From Chloroflexi bacterium RBG_16_57_11 (GTDB lineage: Bacteria; Chloroflexota; Anaerolineae; Anaerolineales; UBA4823), in assembly GCA_001795165.1 (NCBI GenBank), contig MGNS01000104.1, positions 18,885 to 27,504 on the forward strand: a DNA stretch of 8,620 nucleotides, given 5' to 3'. The notes under the pieces are model-generated. The model was not told the DNA's origin. It saw only the letters and a program-made list of their open reading frames with translations, and did no database searches. The position numbers were made by a program, and so were the translations under genes. Shown piece by piece: positions 1-5,603 of this stretch. How positions within the stretch are numbered: the first letter of the stretch is position 1; the number at the start of each line of letters is the position of its first letter.

Positions 1-1
1 G

Positions 2-226
2 ATCCACGGCTCCGCGCCAGACATCGCCGGGCAGGGCATCGCCAACCCGATCGGCACGATCCTCAGCGCGGCTTTAATGCTGCGCTATTCCCTCCAGCTT
101 GAAGCTGCGGCGCAAAAAATCGAACAAGCGGTCGAAAAGGCCGTCGCCTCCAGTCAGCTCACACGTGACCTGGGCGGTTCGCTCAGCACCGAGCAGATGG
201 CGGATGCAATTATCACCTATCTTTGA
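2..226 (+). CDS. leuB: 3-isopropylmalate dehydrogenase, C-terminal end (partial, start lies before the window)
   Basis: Reading from base 2 gives 74 residues and a TGA stop at 224-226. The fragment opens with IHGSAPDIAGQGIANPIGTI, the conserved block of the beta-decarboxylating dehydrogenases (IPMDH/ICDH family), where the Asp of the SAPDIAG motif lies next to the NAD-binding loop. It ends in the usual helix, a TRDLGGSLSTEQM segment and a short tail. The TRDLGG motif is typical of LeuB rather than of isocitrate or tartrate dehydrogenase. The enzyme oxidatively decarboxylates 3-isopropylmalate to 2-oxoisocaproate with NAD+ in leucine synthesis, in the cytoplasm. The next gene begins inside its last codons in another frame. 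Seen: the motifs and the stop. Known: the family function. The upstream part cannot be judged. Confidence 0.93.
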   Translation: MHGSAPDIAGQGIANPIGTILSAALMLRYSLQLEAAAQKIEQAVEKAVASSQLTRDLGGSLSTEQMADAIITYL

Positions 227-602
227 CGTCGCCGGCCCCGGCCTGGTGATCGGGCTGCTAGCCTTCGGGGTGGTCTTTATCTTCCTCCTGTTCCTGCTGA
301 TCGTGCTGGTGGAGATGGTAGCCCTGCAGCTCCTGCGTTGGGGGGATTTCAAGGCGTCATTGAAGGCAGCCGTATGGATGAACCTGGCTTCGACCTTGCT
401 GGGCCTGGTCTTGCTGTGGCTGGTGCCGGCGCTGGGCCTCCTGGGTATCGCCATCGCCTGGGCGCTGTCCGTGCTGATCGAGTGGCTGGTGCTGATGCGC
501 CTGCACCCAGGTGAGAACCGGCGCAACCTGATGCTTGCAGCGGTCGCCAACCTGGCAAGCTATGGGCTGTTGATCGTCCCATCATATCTGTTGTCCTCAT
601 GA
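204..602 (+). CDS. small polytopic membrane protein of unknown function
   Basis: This 132-residue, very hydrophobic protein starts at an ATG that overlaps the leuB end by 23 nt out of frame, so its translation is probably coupled. There is no clear Shine-Dalgarno. The open frame extends further upstream inside leuB, but those residues read as a leuB shadow. Predicted membrane helices lie at about residues 13-40, 57-76, 78-98 and 108-129. An acidic residue (E37) sits at the end of helix 1 and a charged loop (HPGENRRN, 101-108) precedes helix 4. The motif NLAS occurs twice (residues 60-63 and 116-119), each at the start of a helix, which suggests a two-fold internal repeat. I do not recognise a named family, and the neighbourhood gives no function beyond co-transcription with leuB. 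Alternative: GTG at 246 as the start, giving a protein 14 residues shorter. Confidence 0.72.
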   Translation: MQLSPIFDVAGPGLVIGLLAFGVVFIFLLFLLIVLVEMVALQLLRWGDFKASLKAAVWMNLASTLLGLVLLWLVPALGLLGIAIAWALSVLIEWLVLMRLHPGENRRNLMLAAVANLASYGLLIVPSYLLSS

Positions 603-668
603 CCGTCAGGTAGGAAGGGCTTGCGAGCCTCCCACGGGCCGGCCGAGGGAGCGCCAGCGGGGTGGAGC

Positions 669-718
669 GCCTCGCTAAGCGCGAGGCTGCTTGTGCTGCT
701 GATTTTGGCCTTCAGCAG
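669..718 (+). terminator. two adjacent hairpins, possible terminator of the leuB operon
   Basis: The first hairpin pairs GCCTCGC (669-675) with GCGAGGC (681-687) around a 5-nt loop. The second pairs CTGCTGA (696-702) with TCAGCAG (712-718) around a 9-nt loop that contains TTTT. Neither is followed by a real T-tract, so an intrinsic terminator is possible but not demonstrated. Their position 65-115 nt after the membrane protein stop and before a new promoter fits an operon end. Confidence 0.35.
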
Positions 719-726
719 TTAATAAA

Positions 727-806
727 ACCAATCGGCCAATGGCGGGAATAAAAAACTTGCGGTTGCATTTCCCTGCCAATTCGTATATAATTGCGACCTG
801 ATTGGT
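727..806. repeat. CCAAT/ATTGG word cluster flanking the promoter
   Basis: ACCAATC (727-733) and GATTGGT (800-806) form an exact 7-nt inverted repeat on either side of the promoter. GCCAAT occurs at 735-740 and again at 775-780, exactly 40 bp apart, with the second copy inside the -35/-10 spacer. This could be a set of operator half-sites for a repressor. It could also be chance in a short A+T-richer region; no known operator consensus was recognised. Confidence 0.28.
763..791 (+). promoter_or_regulatory. near-consensus sigma70-type promoter
   Basis: A -35 box TTGCAT (763-768), a 17-nt spacer and a perfect -10 box TATAAT (786-791) lie in an A+T-rich stretch after the end of the leuB operon. 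A start near 797-799 would give about a 48-nt untranslated stretch before the 24-codon ORF and about 370 nt before the aminopeptidase ATG. It is the best promoter match in the window and marks the start of a new transcription unit. Confidence 0.72.
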
Positions 807-845
807 GGTCTATAGCGGAGTTATTTTCTCAAGAAGGAGGCGCTT

Positions 846-920
846 ATGAAAACCCATGTTGTTCGATATAACCTGTATGCACATGCCTCCCCTCGCACCC
901 CGCAAGGATTACCAGATTAG
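846..920 (+). CDS. 24-residue leader-type ORF with strong ribosome binding site
   Basis: ATG at 846 is preceded by AAGGAGG (834-840) with a 5-nt spacer, the best Shine-Dalgarno in the window. The frame closes at TAG 918-920 after 24 codons. The peptide begins MKTHVVRYNLY and its last 11 residues are SPRTPQGLPD preceded by Ala, giving three X-Pro dipeptides (SP, TP, LP). It lies about 48 nt downstream of a near-consensus promoter start and 40 nt upstream of a perfect hairpin, and the first large gene downstream encodes an Xaa-Pro aminopeptidase. This arrangement suggests a regulatory leader peptide, possibly sensing prolyl charging or slow Pro translation. There is no run of one amino acid codon as in classical trp or his leaders. 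Existence of translation is supported by the ribosome binding site; function is inferred. Confidence 0.5.
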   Translation: MKTHVVRYNLYAHASPRTPQGLPD

Positions 921-959
921 CCGGAGAAAGTAATTTACCGTGCGAAGCGTTTGGAATCA

Positions 960-990
960 AGACCGCGGATGCGAATGGCATCCGCGGTTT
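960..990 (+). terminator. perfect GC-rich hairpin, attenuator-like
   Basis: ACCGCGGATGC (962-972) pairs perfectly with GCATCCGCGGT (978-988) around a GAATG loop. The stem can extend by G961-T989 and A960-T990 to 13 pairs. Only TT and then CATGTT follow, so the T-tract needed for an efficient intrinsic terminator is poor. The hairpin sits 40 nt after the stop of the 24-codon ORF, the position of the terminator hairpin in attenuation systems. I found no convincing competing antiterminator, so pausing, RNA stability or factor-dependent termination are alternatives. Confidence 0.55.
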
Positions 991-1054
991 CATGTTGCCA
1001 GGGGAAGCAAGCGGTTTTTCAGATTTGTTTTATGAAGACGATATAGGAGATAGA

Positions 1055-1159
1055 ATGAAATTCGAACTGGCAACAATCATTTCTTGCAGCCCTAACGGTT
1101 GCCGGGTGGTGGTCTTCCCCCGCATCACCGTTCGGCTGTCTGGCAGCGACCAGGCATAA
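1055..1159 (+). CDS. 34-residue ORF immediately before the aminopeptidase, possibly a truncated gene
   Basis: ATG at 1055 follows TAGGAGA (1044-1050) with a short 4-nt spacer. The 34-codon frame closes with TAA at 1157-1159, 10 nt before the aminopeptidase ATG, and the stop overlaps that gene's purine-rich ribosome binding site. The peptide starts MKFELATIISCSPNGCRVVV, with a Cys pair (C-S-P-N-G-C) and a beta-strand-like hydrophobic pattern, then turns basic. The start looks like the beginning of a small conserved beta-barrel protein whose rest is missing, so this could be a decayed gene, or a coupling ORF that delivers ribosomes to the next gene. I do not recognise the family. Confidence 0.45.
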   Translation: MKFELATIISCSPNGCRVVVFPRITVRLSGSDQA

Positions 1160-1169
1160 AGGGGTGCAA

Positions 1170-2411
1170 ATGGACAAAACGTTTTATATTCACAACAGGC
1201 GTAGCATCGCCGCGTATATGGCCACGGGTGATATCATGTTGTTTTTCAGTGGAGAAAGCGTGCGAAAGACAGCAGATGAGAATTATCCGTTTTTTACAAA
1301 CCGGAACTTCCTTTATCTGACCGGTATACAGCAGGAGCAGTCTGCGCTGCTGCTGCAAAATCATGTCGGGCTCGTTCAAGAGAGGCTATTTGTCCTGCAA
1401 CCGGATGTGGCTCAGGAGGTCTGGACGGGCAGGCGTTTCACAGAGGAAGAGCTCGATGAAATCAGCGGTATAGAACCAATTGAAGACATCAACCATCTGA
1501 GTCGTGAGCTCAATGCACTGCTCGCTTCACAGCCTACCCGAACGCTCTGGCTGTGTTTTGACGCGTTGTCCCCGGAGCGGTCGTTTGATATCGAACGTGA
1601 GTTTGGCAATCGCATTCGGAACCGGCATCCCCAGGTCGTGATCAAGAACAGTTATCCCCTGTTTCGTGCGCTGCGTAAGGTCAAGGCGCCGGAGGAAATT
1701 GAAGCGGTTCGCCGGGCAATGCAGATCACCGCAGCGGGCATCCGCCAGGTGATGCAGGCTGCCAGGCCCGGGCGGATGGAGTACGAGCTTGAAGCCGCGT
1801 TCAATGCTGAGCTTGCCGCACATGGACAGCGCAGAACGGCCTTTCCATCCATTGTTTCTGCCGGTGAGCGAAATTTTTACTTGCACTATTCCACCCTTCA
1901 GGGCAGTGTGGCGGATGGCGACCTCATCCTGACCGATGTTGGCGCAACGTATGATGAATACTGCACCGATATCGCGCGTGTATTCCCTGCGAACGGGCAT
2001 TTCAGCGAGCGGCAGGCACAGATCTACCAGATCGCTTACACGGCCAATCGAGCGATCATGGCGCAGGTGCGTCCAGGCGTGCCATTCGGCCTGCCGAACC
2101 GGGTTTGCATGGAAGTCGCTTTCGAAGGGCTCAAAGCGCTCGGTCTATTGAACGACCCCGCCGATATTCGCAGGTATGTCTGGCATGGGACCACCCATCA
2201 TGTCGGGCTGGATACCCACGATGTAGGCGAATATGATGAACCGATGACTGAAAACATGATATTTACAGTCGATGCGGGAATTTATGTGCACGAGTGGGGC
2301 ATTGGGCTGCGGATTGAGGACGATGTGCTGGTAACAGCCGATGGATGCGAAAATCTCTCAGCCTCCATTCCGACGACGATTCAAGAGATCGAGTCCGCAA
2401 TGGCACAGTAA
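1170..2411 (+). CDS. pepP: Xaa-Pro aminopeptidase (M24B metallopeptidase)
   Basis: The 413-residue protein removes the N-terminal residue from peptides with Pro in second position, in the cytoplasm. Residues 1 to about 165 form the aminopeptidase-P N-terminal domain, with the typical NRNFLYLTG segment at 44-52 and a WTGRR block near 85-89. Residues from about 170 on form the pita-bread catalytic domain. Expected metal ligands are D256 (ILTDVGA), D267 (YCTDIAR), H343 (in HGTTHHVGLD) and E383 (LRIEDD), with supporting His 239, 339 and 350. The fourth ligand position, normally Glu in TVEPG, is Asp here (TVDAG, D368). ATG 1170 is chosen because AAAGGGG lies 6 nt upstream; an in-frame GTG at 1164 falls inside that site. 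It is alone in its unit, with an elaborate leader before it and a strong hairpin after it. Its GC content is lower than that of the downstream operon. Confidence 0.92.
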   Translation: MDKTFYIHNRRSIAAYMATGDIMLFFSGESVRKTADENYPFFTNRNFLYLTGIQQEQSALLLQNHVGLVQERLFVLQPDVAQEVWTGRRFTEEELDEISGIEPIEDINHLSRELNALLASQPTRTLWLCFDALSPERSFDIEREFGNRIRNRHPQVVIKNSYPLFRALRKVKAPEEIEAVRRAMQITAAGIRQVMQAARPGRMEYELEAAFNAELAAHGQRRTAFPSIVSAGERNFYLHYSTLQGSVADGDLILTDVGATYDEYCTDIARVFPANGHFSERQAQIYQIAYTANRAIMAQVRPGVPFGLPNRVCMEVAFEGLKALGLLNDPADIRRYVWHGTTHHVGLDTHDVGEYDEPMTENMIFTVDAGIYVHEWGIGLRIEDDVLVTADGCENLSASIPTTIQEIESAMAQ

Positions 2412-2441
2412 CTGGCATGCAGGGCTCCTGTTCAGAGTGTG

Positions 2442-2490
2442 GAGGTGATTTTCGGCGCTTTGCGCCGCAAATCACCTCTTCAATTCTTCT
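2442..2490 (+). terminator. strong terminator hairpin after the aminopeptidase gene
   Basis: GAGGTGATTT (2442-2451) pairs perfectly with AAATCACCTC (2469-2478). After one T/C mismatch, CGGCGC (2453-2458) pairs with GCGCCG (2462-2467) around a TTT loop, making 16 pairs in all. TTCAATTCTTCT follows, moderately T-rich. It lies 31 nt after the stop codon and probably ends this transcription unit. The near-perfect symmetry would also allow it to act on transcripts from the other strand. Confidence 0.75.
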
Positions 2491-2518
2491 CCCCTGCCCC
2501 ATTTTCTTGGGAGAGGGG
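2489..2518. repeat. C-rich/G-rich imperfect palindrome
   Basis: CTCCCCTGCCCCA (2489-2501) faces TGGGAGAGGGG (2508-2518) across TTTTCT. CCCC 2491-2494 pairs with GGGG 2515-2518 and CCCA 2498-2501 pairs with TGGG 2508-2511, with an internal mismatch. It directly follows the terminator hairpin. The composition looks like a dispersed intergenic palindrome rather than a gene-specific site, but only one copy is in the window. Confidence 0.35.
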
Positions 2519-2604
2519 CTGGCCCCGGCGCAACTGGCCACGCAAGGCAACATGCTCAAGATACAGAGCGAAGCGCGTTCCCCCGCATTAGGCACCGGGC
2601 AGGA

Positions 2605-2613
2605 TGTTATAAT
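2605..2613 (+). promoter_or_regulatory. extended -10 promoter for the acyl-CoA synthetase operon
   Basis: TG at 2605-2606, one base, then a perfect TATAAT at 2608-2613 make an extended -10 element. The -35 region at 17-nt spacing is GCATTA (2585-2590), a poor match, which extended -10 promoters tolerate. A start near 2620 would leave about a 53-nt leader before the GTG at 2673. It lies after a strong terminator, as expected for a new unit. Confidence 0.5.
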
Positions 2614-2652
2614 AATTTCCCAATCTGTGGTGAAATTCAATTGACAGACCCG

Positions 2653-2676
2653 ATGAACGACGGAGATGGAGCGTGA
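2653..2676 (+). promoter_or_regulatory. seven-codon upstream ORF overlapping the synthetase start (GTGA)
   Basis: ATG at 2653 opens a frame reading MNDGDGA and stopping at TGA 2674-2676, which overlaps the GTG start of the synthetase at 2673. Such an overlap allows termination-reinitiation coupling. It has no visible Shine-Dalgarno of its own, so it may be incidental. Confidence 0.25.
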
Positions 2677-4658
2677 GCGAGAAAGCAGGGAGTGAGCATT
2701 TTTCCTTCGGCGGACCGGTCGTCTGGCGGCCGACGCCGGAGCAGATCGAAAACGCCAACCTGACGCGCTTCATGCGGCTGCACGGTATCCAGGATTTTGC
2801 CGAGCTGCTGCGCCGCTCGACGGAGGACGTGGCCTGGTTCACCGAGGCCGTGCTCAAATTCCTGGATATCCGCTTCGAGCAGCCCTACACCCAGGTGCTG
2901 GACCTGTCGCACGGGGTGGCCTGGCCGCGCTGGTGCGTGGGCGGCAAGATGAACATCGTCCACAACTGCCTGGATAAGTACATCGGGACTCCCATCGAAG
3001 GCCAGGTCGCCCTGATCTGGGAGGGCGAAGAGGGCCAGACGCAGAGTCTCACCTACGGGCAGCTCTACCGCCGGGTCAATCAGGCCGCCAACGCCCTGCG
3101 CTCGCTGGGATTGGGCAAGGGCGATGCCATTGGCCTGTACATGCCGATGACGCCCGAGATCGTGGTGGCGCTGCTGGCGATCGCCAAGATAGGCGCCATC
3201 GCATTGCCGCTGTTTTCTGGCTTCGGCGCCGGGGCGATCGCTGCCCGCCTGGCGGACGCCGAGGCCAAAGCCCTGTTCACTGCCAATGGAACCTTCCGGC
3301 GGGGCAAGCCGGTGTCGATGAAGCCGGTCGCCGACGAAGCTGCGGCGCAACTGCCGGGGCTAAAACACCTGATTGTTTGCAGCGGCAAGCCGGGCTCGCG
3401 CCCCGGGATGGAGATCGACATGCAGCCCGGGCGCGATCACTGGTGGTACGAGCTGGTGGCCTCGCAGCCCGAGGAGTGCATCACAGAGAGCACCGAGGCC
3501 GAAGACCCGCTGATGATCCTGTATACTTCCGGCACCACCGGTAAGCCCAAGGGCTTGCTGCACACGCACTGCGGCTTCCCGGTCAAGGCAGCCCAGGACA
3601 TGGCCTTCGGCACCGACCTGCACCCCGGGGAGCTGATCTACTGGATGACCGACATGGGCTGGATGATGGGACCCTGGCTGGCCTTCGGGTCGCTGTTGCT
3701 TAGCGGCACGCTGTTCCTGTACGACGGCGCGCCCGATTATCCCGGCCCCGACCGGCTGTGGGCGATGGTCGAGCGCCACCAAATCCAGACGCTGGGCATC
3801 TCGCCCACCCTGATCCGCGCCCTGACGCTGCACGGCGAGGCGCCTGCCCGCCAGCACGACCTGTCCTCGCTGCGCCTGTTTGCCTCTACCGGCGAGCCGT
3901 GGAACCCGGACCCGTGGATGTGGCTGTTCCAGGTGGTCGGCGGCGGCAAAATCCCCATCATTAATTACTCCGGCGGGACGGAGATCTCCGGTGGGATCGT
4001 GATGGGCAACCCGCTACAGCCGCTGAAGCCGTGCGCTTTCTCGGCTCCCTGCCCGGGGATCGCAGCCGAAGTCTTTGACGAGGATGGGCAGCCGGTGCGC
4101 GAGCAGGTGGGCGAGCTGGTCATCCTGAAGCCGTGGATCGGGATGACGCGCGGCTTCTGGAAGGATCCGCAACGCTACGAGGAGACCTACTGGTCGCGTT
4201 GGCCGTGCGTATGGGTGCACGGCGACTTCGCCGCGGTGGACGCCGACGGACTGTGGTACATTCTGGGCCGCTCGGACGATACGATCAAGGTGGCTGGCAA
4301 GCGCGTGGGACCGGCGGAGATCGAATCGATCCTGGTCAGCCATCCGCGGGTAATCGAGGCGGCGGTGATCGGGGTGCCAGACGAGATCAAGGGCAGCGAG
4401 GTGATCGCCTTTTGCGTCCTGGCAACGGATTGCCAGCGGTGTGAAGAGCTGCGCCAGGAGCTGCACGAGCTGGTGGTGAAGAGCCTGGGCAAGCCGCTGG
4501 CGCCGCGTGAAATCCTGTTCGTGCGCGACCTGCCCAAGACACGCAATGCCAAGGTGATGCGGCGCGTGATCCGGTCGGCTTACCTGGGGCTGGACCCGGG
4601 CGATACCTCATCGCTGGTCAACCCGGAGGCGGTGGAGGAATTCCGGCGTGCGGTGTAG
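2673..4658 (+). CDS. AMP-forming acyl-CoA synthetase (acetyl-CoA synthetase-like, substrate unknown)
   Basis: The 661-residue adenylate-forming enzyme activates a carboxylate with ATP and transfers it to CoA. It has the P-loop-like A3 motif YTSGTTGKPKG (residues 284-294), the A5 motif YSGGTE (432-437), the A7 Asp in HGDF (D518), the hinge block GRSDDTIKVAGKR (532-544) and the A10 catalytic Lys (K627, in KTRNAKVMRR). Length and the WMTDMGWMMG block resemble acetyl-CoA synthetases and the plant AAE17/18 type. In true ACS the A5 region is WWQTE, where the second Trp closes the acetate pocket; here that position is Gly434, so a larger acid is likely. The start is GTG 2673 with GGAG 7 nt upstream; the next in-frame Met is residue 33, inside conserved sequence. 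It heads an operon with an SDR protein and a GNAT acyltransferase. The natural acid is unknown. Confidence 0.9.
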   Translation: MSEKAGSEHFSFGGPVVWRPTPEQIENANLTRFMRLHGIQDFAELLRRSTEDVAWFTEAVLKFLDIRFEQPYTQVLDLSHGVAWPRWCVGGKMNIVHNCLDKYIGTPIEGQVALIWEGEEGQTQSLTYGQLYRRVNQAANALRSLGLGKGDAIGLYMPMTPEIVVALLAIAKIGAIALPLFSGFGAGAIAARLADAEAKALFTANGTFRRGKPVSMKPVADEAAAQLPGLKHLIVCSGKPGSRPGMEIDMQPGRDHWWYELVASQPEECITESTEAEDPLMILYTSGTTGKPKGLLHTHCGFPVKAAQDMAFGTDLHPGELIYWMTDMGWMMGPWLAFGSLLLSGTLFLYDGAPDYPGPDRLWAMVERHQIQTLGISPTLIRALTLHGEAPARQHDLSSLRLFASTGEPWNPDPWMWLFQVVGGGKIPIINYSGGTEISGGIVMGNPLQPLKPCAFSAPCPGIAAEVFDEDGQPVREQVGELVILKPWIGMTRGFWKDPQRYEETYWSRWPCVWVHGDFAAVDADGLWYILGRSDDTIKVAGKRVGPAEIESILVSHPRVIEAAVIGVPDEIKGSEVIAFCVLATDCQRCEELRQELHELVVKSLGKPLAPREILFVRDLPKTRNAKVMRRVIRSAYLGLDPGDTSSLVNPEAVEEFRRAV

Positions 4659-4667
4659 GCTAAAGCG

Positions 4668-5603
4668 ATGATCCTGGTTACCGGAGGGACCGGCTTTATC
4701 GGCCGGACGCTGATCCGCCATCTGGTAGAGCTGGGCTACCCTGTGCGGACCCTGATCCGCCCATCGCCGAGCTCGCCGAAGCTGCCGCGCAGCGTGGCGG
4801 TGGATGTGGCTGTGAGCAGCTTCAACGACGAACGAGGCCTGCGCGCCGCCATGGTCGGTGTTGACATCATCTACCACCTGGCAACCGGCGAGTGGCGCGG
4901 ACCTCGCGCCGAGCTGATGGAGAGCGACATCCAGGCCACGCGCGCGGTGGTCGAAGCTGCCGAAGACGCCGGCGTCCGGCGCATCTTCTACGTCAGCCAC
5001 CTGGGCGCCGATCGCGCTTCGGCCTACCCGGTCTTAAAGGCTAAAGGCATCGCCGAAGAGTTCATCCGCCGGAGCAAGCTGGATTACACCATCCTGCGAT
5101 CGGCGATCCTGTATGGTCTGAACGACCGTTTTACATCCGGCCTGGCGCGCGTGCTGGGGGTCTCTCCATTCTTCATCATGCCAGGTAACGGGCGGACGGT
5201 GCTCCAACCGCTGTGGGTCGAGGATCTGGTGACCTGTCTTACCTGGGCGCTGGATGATCCGGAAACCATCGACAAAGTGATCGATATTGGCGGGCCGGAA
5301 TATCTCACCTTCCAGCAGGTCGTCCAGCTGGTGATGCAAGAGGCCGGCTTAAGACGGACGTTCCTCCACCTGCCGCCGCCTTATGTGCGCGGGCTGACGG
5401 TCTTTCTCGAGTCAATGATTCCAAATTTACCTACTTCGGTATACTGGTTAGACTACATGGCCGTCAACCGTACGACCGCGCTGGACACCATGCCACGCAT
5501 TTTCAACCTGATGCCTGCGCGCATGTCGCAGCGGCTGGCATATCTACGTGATCAGAACTGGCGCTCCTCCCTGTTTCGCGCCTTGCGGGAGCGTCGCGTA
5601 TGA
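4668..5603 (+). CDS. NAD(P)-binding epimerase-like protein (atypical SDR, NmrA/NDUFA9-like)
   Basis: The 311-residue protein begins with a Rossmann fold: VTGGTGFIG (residues 4-12) carries the Gly-rich dinucleotide loop, and IYHLAT (68-73) and YVSHLGA (108-114) are the usual SDR strands. Y120 and K124 form a YxxxK pair with S110 upstream, so a catalytic Ser-Tyr-Lys arrangement may be present, although atypical SDRs often lack activity and only bind cofactor. The PLWVEDLV block (181-188) is typical of extended/atypical SDRs. The C-terminal third (about 240-300) is amphipathic and family-specific. It starts 9 nt after the synthetase stop with a weak ribosome binding site and shares ATGA with the next gene, so all three are co-translated. 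A role in modifying or reducing the acid or acyl product is possible; quinone- or complex I-linked functions of NDUFA9-like proteins are an alternative. Confidence 0.85.
   Translation: MILVTGGTGFIGRTLIRHLVELGYPVRTLIRPSPSSPKLPRSVAVDVAVSSFNDERGLRAAMVGVDIIYHLATGEWRGPRAELMESDIQATRAVVEAAEDAGVRRIFYVSHLGADRASAYPVLKAKGIAEEFIRRSKLDYTILRSAILYGLNDRFTSGLARVLGVSPFFIMPGNGRTVLQPLWVEDLVTCLTWALDDPETIDKVIDIGGPEYLTFQQVVQLVMQEAGLRRTFLHLPPPYVRGLTVFLESMIPNLPTSVYWLDYMAVNRTTALDTMPRIFNLMPARMSQRLAYLRDQNWRSSLFRALRERRV

Larger units (their letters stand above)
603..1169. other. long leader/intergenic region without a recognisable protein family
   Basis: These 567 bases between the membrane protein and the aminopeptidase contain no ORF of recognisable family on either strand. 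They hold two adjacent hairpins (669-718), a promoter (763-791), a cluster of CCAAT/ATTGG words (727-806), a 24-codon ORF (846-920), a perfect GC-rich hairpin (960-990) and a 34-codon ORF (1055-1159). From about 720 on the region is visibly richer in A+T than the genes on either side. The order promoter, leader ORF, hairpin, second ORF, structural gene resembles an attenuation-type leader, but no known riboswitch class was recognised. Confidence 0.6.

Noticed and set aside
920..990. T-box riboswitch suggested by ACCGCGG at the hairpin
   Set aside because: The T-box core AGGGTGGNACCGCG is absent (the sequence before ACCGCGG is GGAATCAAG), no specifier-loop structure was seen, and the gene downstream is not a synthetase or amino acid operon.
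1099..1320. Plus-strand 73-codon frame overlapping the pepP start
   Set aside because: It runs out of frame through the conserved aminopeptidase N-terminal domain and has no ribosome binding site or recognisable motif.
2345..2644. Plus-strand 99-codon frame across the end of pepP and the terminator
   Set aside because: It reads through the terminator hairpin and the G/C-rich palindrome, and its composition follows those repeats rather than a protein.
2641..2646. TTGACA as a consensus -35 box before the synthetase
   Set aside because: No -10 box lies 16-18 nt downstream; that place is occupied by the ribosome binding region and the GTG start.
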